This document shows positions 26,471 through 36,962 of a DNA stretch of 61,939 nucleotides, in pieces. The stretch covers positions 1 through 61,939 of the forward strand of contig JAPLQI010000064.1 of the NCBI GenBank assembly GCA_026399755.1. The letters run 5' to 3'. The position numbers were made by a program, and so were the translations under genes. Below the pieces are notes generated by a model that saw nothing but the letters and a program-made list of their open reading frames with translations, searched no databases and was not told the origin of the DNA. The stretch's first letter is position 1, and the number at the start of each line of letters is the position of its first letter. Source of the DNA: Pseudomonadota bacterium. Lineage in GTDB: Bacteria > Pseudomonadota > Gammaproteobacteria > Burkholderiales > Chitinibacteraceae.

Positions 26471-26502
26471 CCACTGATATTAGCGAGTTAGAACCCAAAT
26501 AT

Positions 26503-26620
26503 TGAACCACAGAGGCCTCAGAGAAAACGGAGTTTCACGGAGAAAAACGGAAGGCTAGGCATTCATTTATCGCTACGAAACATCGTCATTCCAGCGTGAC
26601 TTTGGCGGGAATCCAGATGC
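26503..26620. repeat. Two degenerate dispersed repeat fragments
   Basis: ACCACAGAGGCCTCAGAG followed by an ACGGAG/CACGGAG direct repeat, then CGTCATTCC...GGGAATCCAG near 26585, related to the repeat at 3828. No gene is visible in 26471-26864. Confidence 0.45.
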
Positions 26621-26724
26621 GCTACGTATCCTCAATAAAAATACGGGTGGATGACGGTTTTTTTTGATAAGTCATTTCAAATTTATTTAGAGCCACATAC
26701 TGAAAAAAAATCAGAAGATACCTT

Positions 26725-26765
26725 ATTTCCTGATTATGCCTTTTGCTCAAGCTCATTATAAATAT
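26725..26765. repeat. Solo end of the GATTATGCCTCTTGCTCAAT element
   Basis: CTGATTATGCCTTTTGCTCA followed by AGCTCATTATAAATAT resembles the left end of the MITE-like element at 50424-50588. Only one end is recognisable. Confidence 0.5.
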
Positions 26766-26864
26766 AATAGAGCGGATTCGATTGCATCCACCTAAAACAG
26801 ACAAAAACTTGAATTTAAATGATAATTCTCCACCATTATCGATCCATCCTCGCTGAAGGAAACA

Positions 26865-27236
26865 ATGTCTGCTCGCTCCCTCTATTTTGCCATTGCGCTG
26901 ATTATTTTTTTAATTGAAATCACCATCGCCCGCGGGCTATTTGGCTATGGATTTATACGCGGCAGTGTGGGTGATATTCTGGTGATGGCCCTGATTTATA
27001 CACTGTTTCGCGCCAGCAACACCCTGCCTTTACGCAGCGCCCTATTCTCCATCGCCGCTGGCTTTGTGGTTGAAGGGCTGCAATATATTCATCTGGTGGA
27101 TTTACTTGGCTTGCAAAAAGGCAGCTTGCTTTATATTGTCATTGGCAATACTTTTAGCCCCCATGATTTACTGATGTATATCATTGGCGGCGTATTGGCT
27201 TTGGGCTTAGATCAGGCTATTTTACGAATGAAATAA
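26865..27236 (+). CDS. DUF2809 family membrane protein
   Basis: A 123-residue protein with four hydrophobic segments that matches the DUF2809 pattern (IARGLFGYGFIRGSVGDILV near residue 22, then VEGLQ and a C-terminal GNTFSPHDLLMYIIGG motif). AAGGAAA before the ATG supports the start. Function is unknown; it should be in the inner membrane. It stands alone and converges on the Hsp70-like gene. Confidence 0.8.
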   Translation: MSARSLYFAIALIIFLIEITIARGLFGYGFIRGSVGDILVMALIYTLFRASNTLPLRSALFSIAAGFVVEGLQYIHLVDLLGLQKGSLLYIVIGNTFSPHDLLMYIIGGVLALGLDQAILRMK

Positions 27237-27260
27237 CAGATTCAATCGCACTAAATTATT

Positions 27261-29942
27261 CTAAGCCAAAGCCAATTGCAATAAATGGCTAACTGGCTCT
27301 GGCTGCCCGCCATGGCTTAAATCATGCGCCAAACAAATCTCAATCAGATTAGGCGCAATCGCGCGGGAATAGACTTTTTGTCCTTCGCTGCATTGCGGAA
27401 AATCGATGCGTTTATAGCGCAAATCAGGATCGCTCCTATCCATGCGCTGATCGGTGCGCGCACGCGGTGAGTGGGTATAGGCCAAATTAAACACGCCATC
27501 CATAGGCCGCCCCACCTCGTGCCACAGACCATAAGCACCGTGCGCGGGCAGGCAGGGGTCGAACTCACCATTGAGCAACTTGCCTACCGAGAATAAAAAT
27601 GGCGCGTCGTCTTTAAGCAAGGATAGATTAATCACTTTCAGCGTCTCTCCTGGGCAAAGCCGCAGCAGGCCCAGCGCCACGCCGGTTTTGGCCGTCGGCC
27701 GCCATGGGTTGCTTGGGTCAGCAAGAAGTGGCGGATGCACTGCGATCTCTAACTGCTCAAACGCCATAATCGCGCCTATGGGCGAGCCTGTTAAGCCAAA
27801 CAACTCCATCACCCACGGCGATCGGCAGGCATTGCCCGCCAGTAACACATCCACAGCAGCGGGCATGCCGCCGTGGCTTTTAAATGCGGCTTGCATGGCG
27901 GCAAAAAAAGCCATTGCACCGCGCTCGATCCGTGCCCGCAAATAATCGCGCAGCTCGTTTTGCGGGATCTGAAACGCCACATCCACTTTTAGTCCGTCCC
28001 GATTTAACAGTGGCATTTTGCAAATATCGCCCTCCACTAGCCCTTCCAAATTGCCGGTTTCGCAAAAAGAGCGCAAACGCCCCATCATGACAATGCTATT
28101 GGTTTGCGCCGAGCGGGTTTTTTCTAAAAACATATCAGAGCCAGCAAAATCTTCGGCGTCTTGCGGCAATAGAAAAGCAATTTTATGCTCTCTGCATTGC
28201 GGCAGATTGTGGCGAAAGCTGATGTAAGCGAGGTTTTCTAACAATTGCTCCCCGCCTAACATCCTGTCCCCCGATGCGCCAAAGTGCTCTATCACCTCTT
28301 CCCAGCCTGCTTCGGCCTCGGCCTCATCGGGCAGGCGGTAATAGCCAAAATCAAAATCGGTGGTGCCCCCGCCAAAATCAAACACAGCAAATGCCCGCCC
28401 TACACCGGCCGCGCTGGGCGCCAACTGCAAGGCTTTTAGCGCGCACGCGGCATAGGCAGCAGGCTCTGAGCCGCGCTCTTCAACCCTAAATTGAGCAAAA
28501 TGAGGGCCGTAAACGAGGCTTTCGGGCAGGCTACGCTGTAAGCCATGATGAAATGCACTAAGAATCTTTTCCTTGGTGTCATGCGGAAAGCTCACCGGAA
28601 ACGTCATGTAATAGCGCAAAAAAATCCCGCGTTGCCGCCAATTAATAAACATTCCCAAAAACCAAGCGTATAGCTCTATCGGGTTGAAATCGGCATAAAC
28701 ATCGTCCACTTTTTTGCTTGGATACTGCTTAAATGGCGGCAGAATGCGCTCTTCCTGATGGATTTGATCGCTGATCAGGGTAGGAAACTCATCCAGCGCC
28801 CATTGCTTCATGCGGCTAAAAATACTGGCGATGCGTTTGGGATCGGTATGGTTATCGCGCAAATGATCGCGCGCCTCGTGGGCGCAATGGATATCTCGCC
28901 AATCCACCAAGGGGCGATACACCTCGGATGTCCATGCCGCCATCAGCGCCTGCCAATCCATGACTTCTAGCACCGTTGGGTTTTCGTAATCGCTGGCCTG
29001 CGGCTGCTCCCATAAATTACTTTCACCAATACGTAGCAGGCGGTCATGTGCGCCTTCTCTAAACGCCACCACCGTGCTGCTGGTGCCAAAATCAATCGCC
29101 ACATTGGCGTCTCGAATATCCAGCTCAGGGTTACGCGCCCGCATCTGCCCATCGTTGCTTAAAGCGATTCTTCTGGCGTGTTTGGCATCTGACACCGGCC
29201 ATAGCTCCCACAAGCCTTTGGCTGCGTCAGAAAAAGTACTGCTATCGATGTCCGGCAGGCGGGTGCTGATGTAATCTAACTTGCGCAATAAGCTAGGCCA
29301 ATCGGTGGCATTGCTATCCACGGCATGAAAGCCATCGTTTTCTGACGACGCTAAGGATCGCCATCTTTTCCACGCGGTGAGCGCCGCATCAAATTTGCTG
29401 GATTTTGGAAAACGCGCATTACTCGTCCATGCCCCCAACCAAGTCCAGCCCAGCTCAAATAGGCCCTGCGGATAGCTGCCCGGCCAATCTGCACAAAGGG
29501 TATCGTCCACCGCTATCATATTGGCCGCGCCATCCGGGCCCATAAATTCATCGGGTTGATCAAGGTACACACAGCCTTTGTCGTAAAGCCAGAGCGGGCA
29601 ATCAAACCAATCGTGTTCTTCACAAAGCGGAAAGCCCGGCGCGTAGGCAATATCGATCAGCTCGGCTCGAGTAGGCAAACGCCAATTGGCCAGCCCCGCC
29701 CATTCCAGCTGCCGCACTTTAGCGTGAGCGCGTGATGAATCCAGCTGCGGCCCTAGCTCGGTGATGTCTTGCCAGATCAAACCCGTTTGCGGGTTAAGAA
29801 TCACCCCCTCGCCATCGCGCCGATACATAAACCAGCCTATCCCCGATTGGCTAAACGCATGCCAAGCCTCGCGCCGCGTTTGCAAATGGTGCAGATATAA
29901 AAGCTGACAAGCCTTCGCGTGCGAGAAGTGCAGTTGATCCAT
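27261..29942 (-). CDS. DUF1566-Hsp70/actin-like ATPase fusion protein
   Basis: An 893-residue cytoplasmic protein without signal peptide. Residues about 40-250 look like a DUF1566/Lcl C-type-lectin-like domain (GLIWQDIT, NWRLPTRAELIDIAY, GLWELWPV). From about 278 the Hsp70/actin ATPase fold begins: phosphate-1 loop VAIDFGTSSTVV (284), phosphate-2 loop VFDFGGGTTDF (522) and adenosine loop LLAGNACRSP (700). There is no canonical Hsp70 substrate-binding domain or EEVD tail. DUF1566 is normally extracytoplasmic, so this fusion is unusual. No partner gene is adjacent. I do not know a characterised protein of this architecture. Confidence 0.8.
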   Translation of the reverse strand: MDQLHFSHAKACQLLYLHHLQTRREAWHAFSQSGIGWFMYRRDGEGVILNPQTGLIWQDITELGPQLDSSRAHAKVRQLEWAGLANWRLPTRAELIDIAYAPGFPLCEEHDWFDCPLWLYDKGCVYLDQPDEFMGPDGAANMIAVDDTLCADWPGSYPQGLFELGWTWLGAWTSNARFPKSSKFDAALTAWKRWRSLASSENDGFHAVDSNATDWPSLLRKLDYISTRLPDIDSSTFSDAAKGLWELWPVSDAKHARRIALSNDGQMRARNPELDIRDANVAIDFGTSSTVVAFREGAHDRLLRIGESNLWEQPQASDYENPTVLEVMDWQALMAAWTSEVYRPLVDWRDIHCAHEARDHLRDNHTDPKRIASIFSRMKQWALDEFPTLISDQIHQEERILPPFKQYPSKKVDDVYADFNPIELYAWFLGMFINWRQRGIFLRYYMTFPVSFPHDTKEKILSAFHHGLQRSLPESLVYGPHFAQFRVEERGSEPAAYAACALKALQLAPSAAGVGRAFAVFDFGGGTTDFDFGYYRLPDEAEAEAGWEEVIEHFGASGDRMLGGEQLLENLAYISFRHNLPQCREHKIAFLLPQDAEDFAGSDMFLEKTRSAQTNSIVMMGRLRSFCETGNLEGLVEGDICKMPLLNRDGLKVDVAFQIPQNELRDYLRARIERGAMAFFAAMQAAFKSHGGMPAAVDVLLAGNACRSPWVMELFGLTGSPIGAIMAFEQLEIAVHPPLLADPSNPWRPTAKTGVALGLLRLCPGETLKVINLSLLKDDAPFLFSVGKLLNGEFDPCLPAHGAYGLWHEVGRPMDGVFNLAYTHSPRARTDQRMDRSDPDLRYKRIDFPQCSEGQKVYSRAIAPNLIEICLAHDLSHGGQPEPVSHLLQLALA

Positions 29943-30566
29943 GCGTTTAATCCCAATCAGGCCATAGCATCCAGCCTAGGCAAAAATGTGGATGAATGAA
30001 GGTATTTTTATAAATTAAGCAAAAATATATTAGCTATTTATTTCTTATGATCTGGATCAGCATTACATTTAGCGATATGCCATCGCTATTTTCTTACATT
30101 AAATAGAGTCAATTTTTTTACAAATACAAAACACATACCCCAATATAGCGTCTTTGTTTATCCACAAGGCATAAAAACGCCTCATACTGTAAGAAAAAAG
30201 CACGCGTAAAAAGTAAGTTATCACGGGTTCAAGATTTGGGCTTCGCTCAATTAAATAGCGTCAGTTGAGAGGATTGGCATTTTACTCTTGTGGTAAAAAT
30301 AGCCTTTGCGCCTTGCCTTACACTTTTGTTTCATTTAATCTTGTTTTAGCATTTTATTATCGTTATTTATTTTAAATACAAATAAATATTTTACTAAAAA
30401 ACAATAAATTAAAACCCCAGCAAAAAGGCATTAATTACATCACATTATTCTAGCCGTTAAAATAAATGCATTAAATCATGCAAAGCCTGCAAGTAAGCGT
30501 AATTAGCCACCTCTTTACTGATGACTTTTCTCTGTTTCAATTGCATTTCTTTCTGGAGTTATTCGC
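29943..30566. other. AT-rich intergenic region
   Basis: About 620 bp that is clearly richer in A and T than the flanks, with no credible gene, tRNA or terminator. It must contain the promoters of the two diverging genes. The short frame starting at 30478 overlaps the following gene in another phase and is not supported. Confidence 0.6.
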
Positions 30567-31124
30567 ATGGCATTTACCCCCGCTCAATTTAATCGATTTA
30601 AGAACCACCCCGATTTGGATTGGCTGCGCCAGCACGCAGCTTCAAGCCGTGCAATTCATCAGAACACCATCAGACTAAAAATAGAGCAGGCAATTCGCTC
30701 TGCCTATCCCGACCGGGCTACAGAAGAAAATATCAGGTGGGTTGCCACTGAAGTTGACACCCCATGGGGAGAGGCTTATCGCGCGCCTGTGCAATATTTT
30801 GGGCAGGTTCACGCCCAAGCCGTTGCAGAAATCGAAGGGAGCACCCCCCAAATGGCCCAAGCAGTGCGCATGGTTTTTAACAACACTGCGGATGGACGCT
30901 CAGCCCCCGGCACCAGTGGCATCAACCATATCCACGTTGGCGGCAATGCCCAGCTTAATCTGCTATTTGATTCGGCCAACGGCACTATTCTGGGTATTGT
31001 TAACGGCCATATGGAGAGCCAGATGAAAGCCTCTTTACGCACAGAAGCCAATAAAGTCTCCAGCCGTAAAGGCGGAGCCACAGTTAAGATGAAAGTATCA
31101 GGCAATACAGTAAGCCAAGCCTGA
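30567..31124 (+). CDS. Protein of unknown function
   Basis: A 185-residue soluble protein without signal peptide or membrane segment. Its most notable stretch is INHIHVGGNAQLNLLFDSAN followed by GTILGIVNGHME, a His-rich beta region that could be catalytic or metal-binding. The C-terminus is basic (SSRKGGATVKMKVSG). GGAG before the ATG supports the start. I do not recognise a family. The AT-rich upstream gap and isolated position suggest horizontal acquisition. A stand-alone toxin or effector is possible, but nothing shows this directly. Confidence 0.65.
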   Translation: MAFTPAQFNRFKNHPDLDWLRQHAASSRAIHQNTIRLKIEQAIRSAYPDRATEENIRWVATEVDTPWGEAYRAPVQYFGQVHAQAVAEIEGSTPQMAQAVRMVFNNTADGRSAPGTSGINHIHVGGNAQLNLLFDSANGTILGIVNGHMESQMKASLRTEANKVSSRKGGATVKMKVSGNTVSQA

Positions 31125-31138
31125 TCAAGCCCCAAACT

Positions 31139-31163
31139 GGGTGAAGCCCACAACACTTCACCC
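31139..31163 (+). terminator. Hairpin after the unknown 185-residue gene
   Basis: GGGTGAAG and CTTCACCC form a perfect 8-bp stem with a 9-base loop, 15 bases after the stop codon. There is no T run, so termination is uncertain. Confidence 0.4.
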
Positions 31164-31355
31164 GACATGCCCCTTTCTGCCCACGCAAATCATCGACTTA
31201 CACTCAATCAATTGATTTGACCTGCTCACGCCCTGCCCCATCTCAATTTACGTCAAAAACTTACATAAAAAATCTTAAAAAACAAAGTAAACCATTCAAT
31301 TTACAAACAAATCCGTCAACTACAATTAAGATATTGTTATTGTGGGATTATTGCG

Positions 31356-33359
31356 ATGAAAGCACTTTTTAAACCCGTAGTTCACTTTGTATCCAAACTG
31401 CGCTTCGCCCAAAAATTTACTTTGATTGCTTTTGTTCTAGCCATCCCGACAATTTACATGCTGATCCTGATTGTACTGGGCTTTAACCGAGAACTCGCCA
31501 CCACCCGCACCGAGTATCTAGGCTTACAATATGCCTCTGCACTACGGGAAGTCATGACCTTGGCACAAAGCCATCGCGGCCTAAGCTCATCTTATTTGCA
31601 GGGCAAAACAGACTTTGGCCCTGATATTGAGGCCACCGAGCAAAAACTGACCACGGCCATTCAAAGCACGGATGCTTTAATCAAGCAAAACGATTTTCCT
31701 AGCTTAAGCAGCCCTTGGGCACAGCTAAAATCGCAATTAGAAGCGCTTATCAGCGGTTGGAAACAAAGTAAGCCCGCAGATAACTTTGCAAGCCATACCG
31801 AGGCGATCAATCAAACTATTAAAATTACGGGCGATCTAGCCCATACCTCCGGGCTAACACTCGACCCAGAGGCAGAGAGCTACTATCTGCAAGATGTGTA
31901 TTTCTCTCAGCTGATTCCTGCATCCGAAGCCCTCGCCAAGGCAAGGGGAATGGGTGCGCGCTTGGCCACGGCTAAGCTCGCAAAGGCAGAGGAGATCACG
32001 CAAATGAATACTCTGGGTGCCATCGTGGCACTCACGGCGACCCCAATGATAGAAAAACTGGCCCGCACCCGCTCAACCGTCCTTCAAACCGAGGGTCAGG
32101 CATTGGCCAAGCTGATGCACGCCGATCATGCCTATTTACTTAAAGAATTTTCAGGTAGCGAAATCCGTGTGGAGCCTAAAGCCCACTTTGCCCGCCTGAC
32201 CGCCTCCATTGAGCAAATGAACACCGTAACCACGCATATTTTCGAATCAATTAAAGCCTCATTAAGCAAACGCGAGCAAAGGATTCAATCCGATCGACAA
32301 ATAATTCTCGGCCTTGCGGCATTTATGCTGATTCTTGGAGTCTATCTTTTTATCGGCACTTATCTCTCTATTCACGGTGCGGTTAAACAACTGCGCCACG
32401 AGGCCGAATCTTTTGCTAGGGGTGATTTATCCCGTTTGGTGCAACTCGATGTAAAAGACGAGCTATCTGAAGTTGGGGACAGCTTTAACACCATGGCCAA
32501 AAGCCTGCGGCAGATTATTCAACATATCCACCACAATACGCAGGCCGTAGCGAGTGCCGCGCAGCAACTCAATGGCAACGCCAACGCCATGCTCGAAGCC
32601 TCGCTATCCCAAGCCAATGCCTCGGGAGAAATGGCTGCCGCCATCGAAGAAATGTCGGTCAGTATTTCTGCCGTATCAGAGCATGCCGCCTCATCCGAGC
32701 AGCAAGCACACACCGCCCAAGATGAAGTCAATCAGGGCCAGCTGCTGATGCAAGACGTCTTACACGAGATTATCGAGTTATCGGCCAACCTAGAAACGCT
32801 AGGCGGCAATGTGGACAGCATGAAAGTGCATTCAGGAGAAATCGGCAATATTGTGCAAGTAATTAAAGAAATTGCTGAACAAACCAATTTGCTAGCGCTT
32901 AATGCCGCGATTGAAGCTGCTCGAGCAGGGGAACAAGGCCGAGGCTTTGCCGTGGTGGCTGATGAAGTCAGAAAACTCGCCGAAAGAACCGCATCCTCCA
33001 CCGGCGAAATCACCACCCTTGTTGCCACAATCCGGCGCGACACCGATGCCGCCGCCAAAGGCATGGATGTTGCCCGTCAAGAAATGGAGCGCGGTAGCCA
33101 GCGCGTAGAAAAAGCCACCCTAGCCTTTGCTCATATTAAAGACAGCAGCAAGGCCGAGCTAGATGCCGCAGCTGAAATCAACACCGCCATGGCCGAGCAA
33201 AAAATAGCCAGCCAAACCGTCGCCCAAAGCGTTGAGCAAATCGCCCGCATGGCTGAAGACAACAGCGCCCGCGCCGACCAAAACGCGGCACTCTCAACCG
33301 ATCTGCAACGCAGCGCTGTTGAGCTAGACCGGCTTGTTTCGCAATTTAAATTGGAGTAA
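31356..33359 (+). CDS. Methyl-accepting chemotaxis protein
   Basis: A 667-residue chemoreceptor. A membrane segment at about 22-42 is followed by a helical periplasmic sensor of the nitrate/nitrite-sensing type ([15 protein letters not shown] near residue 65). A second membrane segment lies at about 310-330. HAMP and the cytoplasmic signalling domain follow, with the conserved hairpin tip [20 protein letters not shown] and [11 protein letters not shown]. It relays ligand signals to CheA/CheW. The C-terminus has no NWETF-like CheR-binding pentapeptide. The chemotaxis core genes are not in the window. Confidence 0.93.
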   Translation: MKALFKPVVHFVSKLRFAQKFTLIAFVLAIPTIYMLILIVLGFNRELATTRTEYLGLQYASALREVMTLAQSHRGLSSSYLQGKTDFGPDIEATEQKLTTAIQSTDALIKQNDFPSLSSPWAQLKSQLEALISGWKQSKPADNFASHTEAINQTIKITGDLAHTSGLTLDPEAESYYLQDVYFSQLIPASEALAKARGMGARLATAKLAKAEEITQMNTLGAIVALTATPMIEKLARTRSTVLQTEGQALAKLMHADHAYLLKEFSGSEIRVEPKAHFARLTASIEQMNTVTTHIFESIKASLSKREQRIQSDRQIILGLAAFMLILGVYLFIGTYLSIHGAVKQLRHEAESFARGDLSRLVQLDVKDELSEVGDSFNTMAKSLRQIIQHIHHNTQAVASAAQQLNGNANAMLEASLSQANASGEMAAAIEEMSVSISAVSEHAASSEQQAHTAQDEVNQGQLLMQDVLHEIIELSANLETLGGNVDSMKVHSGEIGNIVQVIKEIAEQTNLLALNAAIEAARAGEQGRGFAVVADEVRKLAERTASSTGEITTLVATIRRDTDAAAKGMDVARQEMERGSQRVEKATLAFAHIKDSSKAELDAAAEINTAMAEQKIASQTVAQSVEQIARMAEDNSARADQNAALSTDLQRSAVELDRLVSQFKLE

Positions 33360-33371
33360 ACCAAGGCAGAA

Positions 33372-34163
33372 TCAGCGTGTATTCATATAATAACGACGCT
33401 GAATTTTCTTTAAAGCCCCATCTTTCATCATGCCATCGAGCGACTGCTGAAAAGCCTGAAATACCGGCTCGCCCACGCTGATGCGGCTAAAGACAAAGTG
33501 GGCATCTTGCGTGCGCCACTCCTGTGCCAAAGGCACAATCTGGTCGGCTAGCTTTAAATCATAAAGCGCCGCCTACGTCGCAAATAAATCGCCCAATACT
33601 AAATCAACACGTCCATGCTGAAGTTTACGTAAATTAATTTCCATCGTTGGCGCAATATCTAAGCTTACGTTAGGTGGAGGGGCGATCAGCCACTGATCTA
33701 GCACTGCACCAAAGCTATCCCCACGAGAAACACCAAGGGCCACACGCCCAAGCTTGCTTAAATCAGCCAAAGTATTAAAAGACCAGCGCCCTTCATTTTT
33801 TCGCGCAAAAAAATGCACGCTGCTTGGGCGATAAGCCCAAGAAAACCGAATCAGCCGCTCACGTTCTGGTGTTTTTAACACCTCCATCGCCAAATCAACC
33901 TTACCAGCGGAAAGCTCGCTCAAAGTGCGTTTCCAAGGCATTTGTACAAACTGCAAAGGACAATCTGCCCGCCTTGCCAGCTCTACCAACACTTCTACGG
34001 CCAGCCCCTGCATCTGACCCTTTTCATTCTTAAAATGATAAGGCGGCCAAGTATCCCACCCCACCATCAAGGGGCGCTGACAGGGGCTGGCAGCAAAGAG
34101 CTGAGTAGCAAAACCCAACGCTAGTCCACACAGCATGAGGGATATTTTGCATCTATAAGCCAT
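33372..34163 (-). pseudogene. Periplasmic amino-acid-binding-like protein gene with in-frame TAG
   Basis: The minus-strand frame from 34163 encodes a signal peptide and an SBP-bac-3 domain (VGWDTWPPYHFKNEKGQMQG, then VDLAMEVLKTPERERLI). It stops at a TAG (33575-33573) directly after DLVLGDLFAT. The same frame continues without further stops for about 66 codons (AALYDLKLADQIVPLAQEWR..., GMMKDGALKKIQRRYY) to TGA at 33372, exactly the expected C-terminal lobe. One nonsense change has therefore split an otherwise intact gene of about 263 codons. It converges on the chemoreceptor gene with a 12-bp gap. Confidence 0.82.
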
Positions 34164-34261
34164 TATTTAACTTGTTTGCGACATCAAACGCTCGCCCCAA
34201 ATATTTAACGTTTTTTAAAATCCACCTATAGCTACTTTAGTACACCACCAAAGTAACTTAT

Positions 34262-34295
34262 CAAAAAAACAGGCACCTATTGCTTTAGGTGGCCT
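34262..34295 (-). terminator. Terminator of the maltodextrin operon
   Basis: AGGCCACCTA pairs with TAGGTGCCT (one bulge) on the minus strand and is followed by seven T residues, about 95 bp after malG. Confidence 0.75.
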
Positions 34296-34389
34296 AATAA
34301 AACACAAATAACGAGGACTTTCAAATAGGGAAATAGAAAACGTCCCTACTCATAAGCTAGATAGGAACGATTGCACCACCCTGCCACAT

Positions 34390-35280
34390 CTAGCCCTTCA
34401 CCCCGCCCGAAGTCAGGCCGGATACCATCCAGCGCTGGGCAAATAGGAACAGCAAGCTGATGGGCAGGCCAGAAAGAATGGCGGCAGCGGCAAAATCACC
34501 CCATAGATAATTTTGGGTATATAGATAAAGCTTGGAGCCAACCGCCAGCGTCATTTTGTTTTGCTCGTGCAGCAGCACAGATGCGACTGGGTATTCGATA
34601 ATGCCGCTGATAAAGGCCAGCAAAAACACCACAAATAAAATCGGCACAGCCATCGGCAAGAGCACGTAGCGGAAAGATTGAAACGCGCTAGCGCCATCGA
34701 CTCTGGCGGCTTCTTCGATCTCGACCGGAATAGTGTCGAAATAACCTTTAATAGTCCAAATATGCAAGGCAATGCCACCGGCGTAAGCCAGCACTAAGCT
34801 ACCATGGGTGTCGATACCCAGCCACGGCACATAGTTGCCGATTTCATCAAAGATGGCGTAAATGGCGACTAGCGACAGCACGGCGGGGAACATTTGTAAG
34901 AGCAGCAGCGCATTCATGCCAAACACGCGGCCACGGAATTTAAGCCGGGCAAAAGCATAGGCGCAGCTGGTAGACAGCAGCAAAATAACCCCTGCGCTGA
35001 TAAAGGCCACTTTCACCGAGTTAAACAACCACAGCAGCACGGGGAACTGCGGCTTAACCAGCACGCCATCGCCATCCACATAGCTAAAACCCAGCGCCAG
35101 CTTCCAGTGCTCCAGACTAATCGTGTCAGGAATCAGGCTGCCAGCCGCAAAATTGCCCGGCCGCAGCGAAATAGAAATAATCATAAAAAACGGAAATAAA
35201 ATCAGTAACAAAAAGGCGATCAGCGCAAGATGCGCGCCCAGCACCCGCCATTTATGTGAGCGATCCAGCACCATGGCCAT
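34390..35280 (-). CDS. malG: Maltose/maltodextrin ABC permease MalG
   Basis: A 296-residue inner-membrane permease with six membrane segments and the EAA loop ([15 protein letters not shown], about residue 190) that docks on MalK. The length equals that of E. coli MalG (296). The start codon overlaps the malF stop (TAATG), so the pair is translationally coupled. With MalF, MalK and MalE it forms the importer for maltose and maltodextrins. Confidence 0.93.
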   Translation of the reverse strand: MAMVLDRSHKWRVLGAHLALIAFLLLILFPFFMIISISLRPGNFAAGSLIPDTISLEHWKLALGFSYVDGDGVLVKPQFPVLLWLFNSVKVAFISAGVILLLSTSCAYAFARLKFRGRVFGMNALLLLQMFPAVLSLVAIYAIFDEIGNYVPWLGIDTHGSLVLAYAGGIALHIWTIKGYFDTIPVEIEEAARVDGASAFQSFRYVLLPMAVPILFVVFLLAFISGIIEYPVASVLLHEQNKMTLAVGSKLYLYTQNYLWGDFAAAAILSGLPISLLFLFAQRWMVSGLTSGGVKG

Positions 35281-36806
35281 TATCGTTTCTCCTCTTGATT
35301 GACGCGGGTGAGCTTTAAGTTAATCAGCGACAACACCGCCACCAGCGCAAAAATCACCGTAGAAATAGCCGCGGCCAAACCAAAATTTTGCCCCGAATCC
35401 TGAAACGCCAAACGATAGGTGTATGAAACCAAAATATCGGTAGTACCGGCAGGCACTTTGCTGTCAATAAAATCCGGCCTGCCATCGGTGAGCAGGCTGA
35501 TCAGTACAAAGTTATTAAAGTTAAACGCGAAGGAGGCAATAAGCAGCGGCATCATCGGCTTAAGAATCAGCGGCAAGGTAATCTTAAATAAATTTGTCAG
35601 CGGGCCAGCGCCGTTGATGGCCGATGCTTCGTATAAATCGCTAGGAATCGATTTAATCAGCCCAGAGCACAGCAGCATAATGTAAGGGTAACCCAGCCAA
35701 GTGTTTACAATTAAGATCATCGCCTTGGCGTTAAACGGGTCTGAAAACCAAGCGGGCCGCAAGCCAAACAGGCCATTGAGCACCATGTTTATTTCACCAA
35801 AGCTTTCATTAAACAAGCCTCGAAACACCAGAATCGAAATAAAACCCGGCACGGCGTAAGGCAAAAACAGCAGCGTGCGATACACCCCACGAAAACGCAG
35901 CGCTTCCCAATTCAGCACCACCGCCAGCACCATGCCCACCACAAAGGTAAACACCACGGTTAGAAAAGCGAATAAGACCGTCCAGCCAAAGATTTTAAAC
36001 ATTGGCCCTTGGAAGTCGTCACTAGCAAAAATCCGTGTGAAATTACTAAAACCCACATTCACTTTAAAACCCGGAATCAAGTTTTCACCTGCAGCTGTTT
36101 CATAAAAGCCCGTTTTAAAATTAGGCTTAATTAGGCTGCCATCTTGGGTATTAAGCAATGTGCCGTCGGCGTTCTTTTGATATAAAAGCTGGGTGGGCGA
36201 AAACTGGCTCAGGCTGCTTAAACGCCAAGTTTGTGCTTGATTGGGCAAAGTCAGGCGCAGCGCTTTTAAAGCGGCTTGTTTAGCAATCACCGTTTTGATA
36301 GATTCTTTTTCGGGTAGGTTTTCAGTGCCCAGCGCTTGCAATTGCAGCGGCTGCGGCTTGTTGTCTTGTAATTTAATCGGTGGGGAAACCCAGCTCTGGC
36401 CCGCTTCATCGCTTAACTTAAGCCGATACTGCTCGCCAGATTGATGCAAAGAAAATCCCATGCCTTGGCCATCGGCGGTGGTGGTTTCGCTCAGCATATA
36501 GGCTGTTACCCGATCAAAACTCAGCAGATTGGTCGAGCTATAATTGGTAAAACCAATCCCTGCGGTATACACAGCAGGAAAAACAATAAACACCAGCACA
36601 GCCGCCACACCGGGATAAAGATAGCGGTAAGCGTAAGCCTTGGGCGATAAAAACACCCAGGCGCTTGCGGCCATCACTACCAAACCACCCACGGCGCTCA
36701 GCGTATGGCCAGATTGATAAACGCCCAGCAGCAGCCACAAACCAGCCAACAACAGTACCCCACCTAGCGTAACCAGCAGCCAGCGCATATTCAATCCGCC
36801 CATCAT
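35280..36806 (-). CDS. malF: Maltose/maltodextrin ABC permease MalF
   Basis: About 508 residues; E. coli MalF is 514. The N-terminal segments [11 protein letters not shown] and [12 protein letters not shown] match MalF closely, and the large periplasmic P2 loop (about residues 90-255) that contacts MalE is present. The EAA loop ([20 protein letters not shown]) lies near residue 395. AAGGA eight bases before the ATG at 36806 fixes the start. It follows malE after a gap carrying a palindromic repeat. Confidence 0.93.
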   Translation of the reverse strand: MMGGLNMRWLLVTLGGVLLLAGLWLLLGVYQSGHTLSAVGGLVVMAASAWVFLSPKAYAYRYLYPGVAAVLVFIVFPAVYTAGIGFTNYSSTNLLSFDRVTAYMLSETTTADGQGMGFSLHQSGEQYRLKLSDEAGQSWVSPPIKLQDNKPQPLQLQALGTENLPEKESIKTVIAKQAALKALRLTLPNQAQTWRLSSLSQFSPTQLLYQKNADGTLLNTQDGSLIKPNFKTGFYETAAGENLIPGFKVNVGFSNFTRIFASDDFQGPMFKIFGWTVLFAFLTVVFTFVVGMVLAVVLNWEALRFRGVYRTLLFLPYAVPGFISILVFRGLFNESFGEINMVLNGLFGLRPAWFSDPFNAKAMILIVNTWLGYPYIMLLCSGLIKSIPSDLYEASAINGAGPLTNLFKITLPLILKPMMPLLIASFAFNFNNFVLISLLTDGRPDFIDSKVPAGTTDILVSYTYRLAFQDSGQNFGLAAAISTVIFALVAVLSLINLKLTRVNQEEKR

Positions 36807-36861
36807 ATTTTTCCTTAGTCGCATAAACCGGCTGCGCCCTTGCTATTAAATATTTCAAACA

Positions 36862-36920
36862 TCGTAGGGCGGGTGAAACCCGCGTATTTACATTGCTCGC
36901 GGGTTTTACCCGCCCTACGA
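36862..36920. repeat. REP-like palindrome between malE and malF
   Basis: TCGTAGGGCGGGTGAAACCC at one end is mirrored at 36901-36920 (GGGTTTTACCCGCCCTACGA), with a spacer of about 17 bases. The element lies inside the mal transcript. Confidence 0.85.
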
Positions 36921-36962
36921 GTATCACTAGCAGTGCTCTACCTCATTTCAGCACAGCAAATT

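Noticed and set aside
26818-26843. Possible Fur box before the DUF2809 gene
   Set aside because: The GATAAT and ATTATC halves are too far apart for the usual Fur geometry, and the gene has no known iron link.
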